Part shown: piece after piece, positions 34,720-35,211 of the stretch | How the letters are laid out: every line of letters begins with the position of its first letter | Numbering within the stretch: the first letter of the stretch is position 1 | Origin: Pseudomonas donghuensis | Lineage (GTDB): Bacteria > Pseudomonadota > Gammaproteobacteria > Pseudomonadales > Pseudomonadaceae | Assembly (NCBI RefSeq): GCF_000259195.1 | Contig: NZ_JH650765.1 | Span: forward strand, 82,713-117,923 | Length of the DNA stretch: 35,211 bases | Direction: 5' to 3' | Position numbers and translations under genes: made by a program | Notes under the pieces: generated by a model | What the model saw: the letters and a program-made list of their open reading frames with translations, nothing else | What the model was told of the DNA's origin: nothing | The model's database searches: none

Positions 34720-34792
34720 CCTGTGGGAGCGGGCTTGACCCGCGATTGCGATCTACCTGCCCCATCGCATCGCGAGGCAAGCTCGCTCCTAC
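34720..34792. repeat. REPIN, diverged second arm
   Basis: Arms at 34720-34746 (CCTGTGGGAGCGGGCTTGAC...) and 34767-34792 (GCATCGCGAGGCAAGCTCGC...). The second arm differs at two paired positions that keep its own hairpin (GCGAG/CTCGC), so base changes are compensated. Confidence 0.75.
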
Positions 34793-34801
34793 GGGCAGCC
34801 C

Positions 34802-35211
34802 TTACGGCTGCGCCCACACCACCGGAAACCAGTCCTCGCGCATGCGATCGCCGGTCTTCAGGTCAATCCCCGGAAACGGCGGCGAGGTCCGCCCAGGGCG
34901 CTGGATATAGCGCACATCATCGCCCATGAAACGGGTCGAGAAGGCTCGCCGGCGATTGCTGCCGATGTTGCCGGCGGCGCCATGCACGGTACGAAAATCG
35001 AACACCACCGCGTCCCCCGGTTCCAGCTCCGGCGAGAGGATCTGGTACTCGCCGTTCTCTACATCCGGCATGTCCATGAACAGGCTTTCCCCGGGCCCTG
35101 CATCGCTGGCGCCATAAAAATCCTTGTTGCTGGCCCAGCTCTTGGGCCGCACCGGCTTGGGCCAGCGATGGGAGCCGAGCACCACGCTCAAGGTATTGTG
35201 GCGGGGGGGCC
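34802..35211 (-). CDS. Phytanoyl-CoA dioxygenase family protein, 5' end outside window
   Basis: The C-terminal ~136 residues of an Fe(II)/2-oxoglutarate dioxygenase. HNTLSVVLGSHRW is the usual 'VxPGSH' strand, PGDAVVFDFRTVHGAAGN carries the distal iron-binding His, and RRRAFSTRFMGDDV the 2-oxoglutarate-binding Arg. The frame stays open past a TTG (35191) to the window edge, so the start lies outside. The natural substrate is unknown. A run of seven G at 35203-35209 lies inside the frame. Confidence 0.85.
   Translation of the reverse strand, partial: PPRHNTLSVVLGSHRWPKPVRPKSWASNKDFYGASDAGPGESLFMDMPDVENGEYQILSPELEPGDAVVFDFRTVHGAAGNIGSNRRRAFSTRFMGDDVRYIQRPGRTSPPFPGIDLKTGDRMREDWFPVVWAQP

Noticed and set aside
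6307..34792. Possible CRISPR-like repeats
   Set aside because: The repeated units are palindromic REP pairs scattered singly between genes. There is no regular spacing and no cas gene.
35203..35209. Seven-G run as a phase-variable tract in the dioxygenase gene
   Set aside because: It is at the very window edge and the frame is consistent across it, so neither slippage nor a sequencing error can be judged.

Overview
This is about 35 kb of GC-rich (roughly 60-65 %) chromosomal DNA from a gammaproteobacterium, almost certainly a Pseudomonas of the putida/fluorescens type. The assignment rests on the family content (DUF2790, DUF3077/DUF6124-like, LpxO, AceK, oligopeptidase B, YcgL next to RNase D, 5-oxoprolinase PxpABC) and on paired REP elements of the 'TGTGGGAGCGGGCTTGCCCCGCGAT' class, shown here only as a class name, between genes. 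Most of the window is ordinary core or near-core genome. There is no prophage, transposase, rRNA, tRNA or CRISPR array.

Layout. 1-1535: a 3'-truncated AA10 chitin/cellulose-active monooxygenase without a signal peptide, a small exported DUF2790 protein and a GNAT acetyltransferase. 1487-5553: peptide deformylase with a YihY membrane protein, a small conserved protein, a CvfB-like S1 protein and a DUF6279 lipoprotein. 5554-6374: a REP-rich accessory patch with a folded C4-like RNA and a frameshifted DUF3077-type gene. 6379-12609: AceK, two convergent DMT exporters, LpxO and CysK. The second DMT gene has its own promoter and a valine-rich leader peptide. 12740-15992: DUF748 protein, MoxR-type ATPase and VWA protein. 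16088-20824: pxpCBA with an MFS transporter, read away from a LysR regulator. 20821-22644: a three-gene operon with a class II glutamine amidotransferase. 22729-29592: oligopeptidase B, a cyclic-nucleotide-binding protein, an HNH nuclease, a SpoU methyltransferase, a YgaP-like protein, a degenerate metallopeptidase, YcgN and a nitroreductase. 29684-35211: hydroxyacid dehydrogenase, YcgL, RNase D, EptA, a CHMI-family isomerase, a YdcH/DUF465 protein and a partial phytanoyl-CoA dioxygenase.

Functional links. LpxO and EptA both modify lipid A (2-hydroxylation and phosphoethanolamine addition). The LysR/MFS/pxpABC block reads as an uptake-and-use module for 5-oxoproline. YihY-Def, rnd-ycgL-dehydrogenase, YcgN-metallopeptidase-like and the amidotransferase trio are tightly spaced, probably co-transcribed sets.

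The most interesting signals are (i) a 53-residue valine-rich leader peptide behind a good sigma70-type promoter, upstream of an EamA-family exporter and resembling the E. coli IvbL leader; (ii) the C4-like structured RNA beside a decayed DUF3077-type gene; (iii) a secreted M61-like protein whose HExxH motif reads RELVH; and (iv) an AA10 monooxygenase whose brace histidine sits at residue 10 with no export signal.
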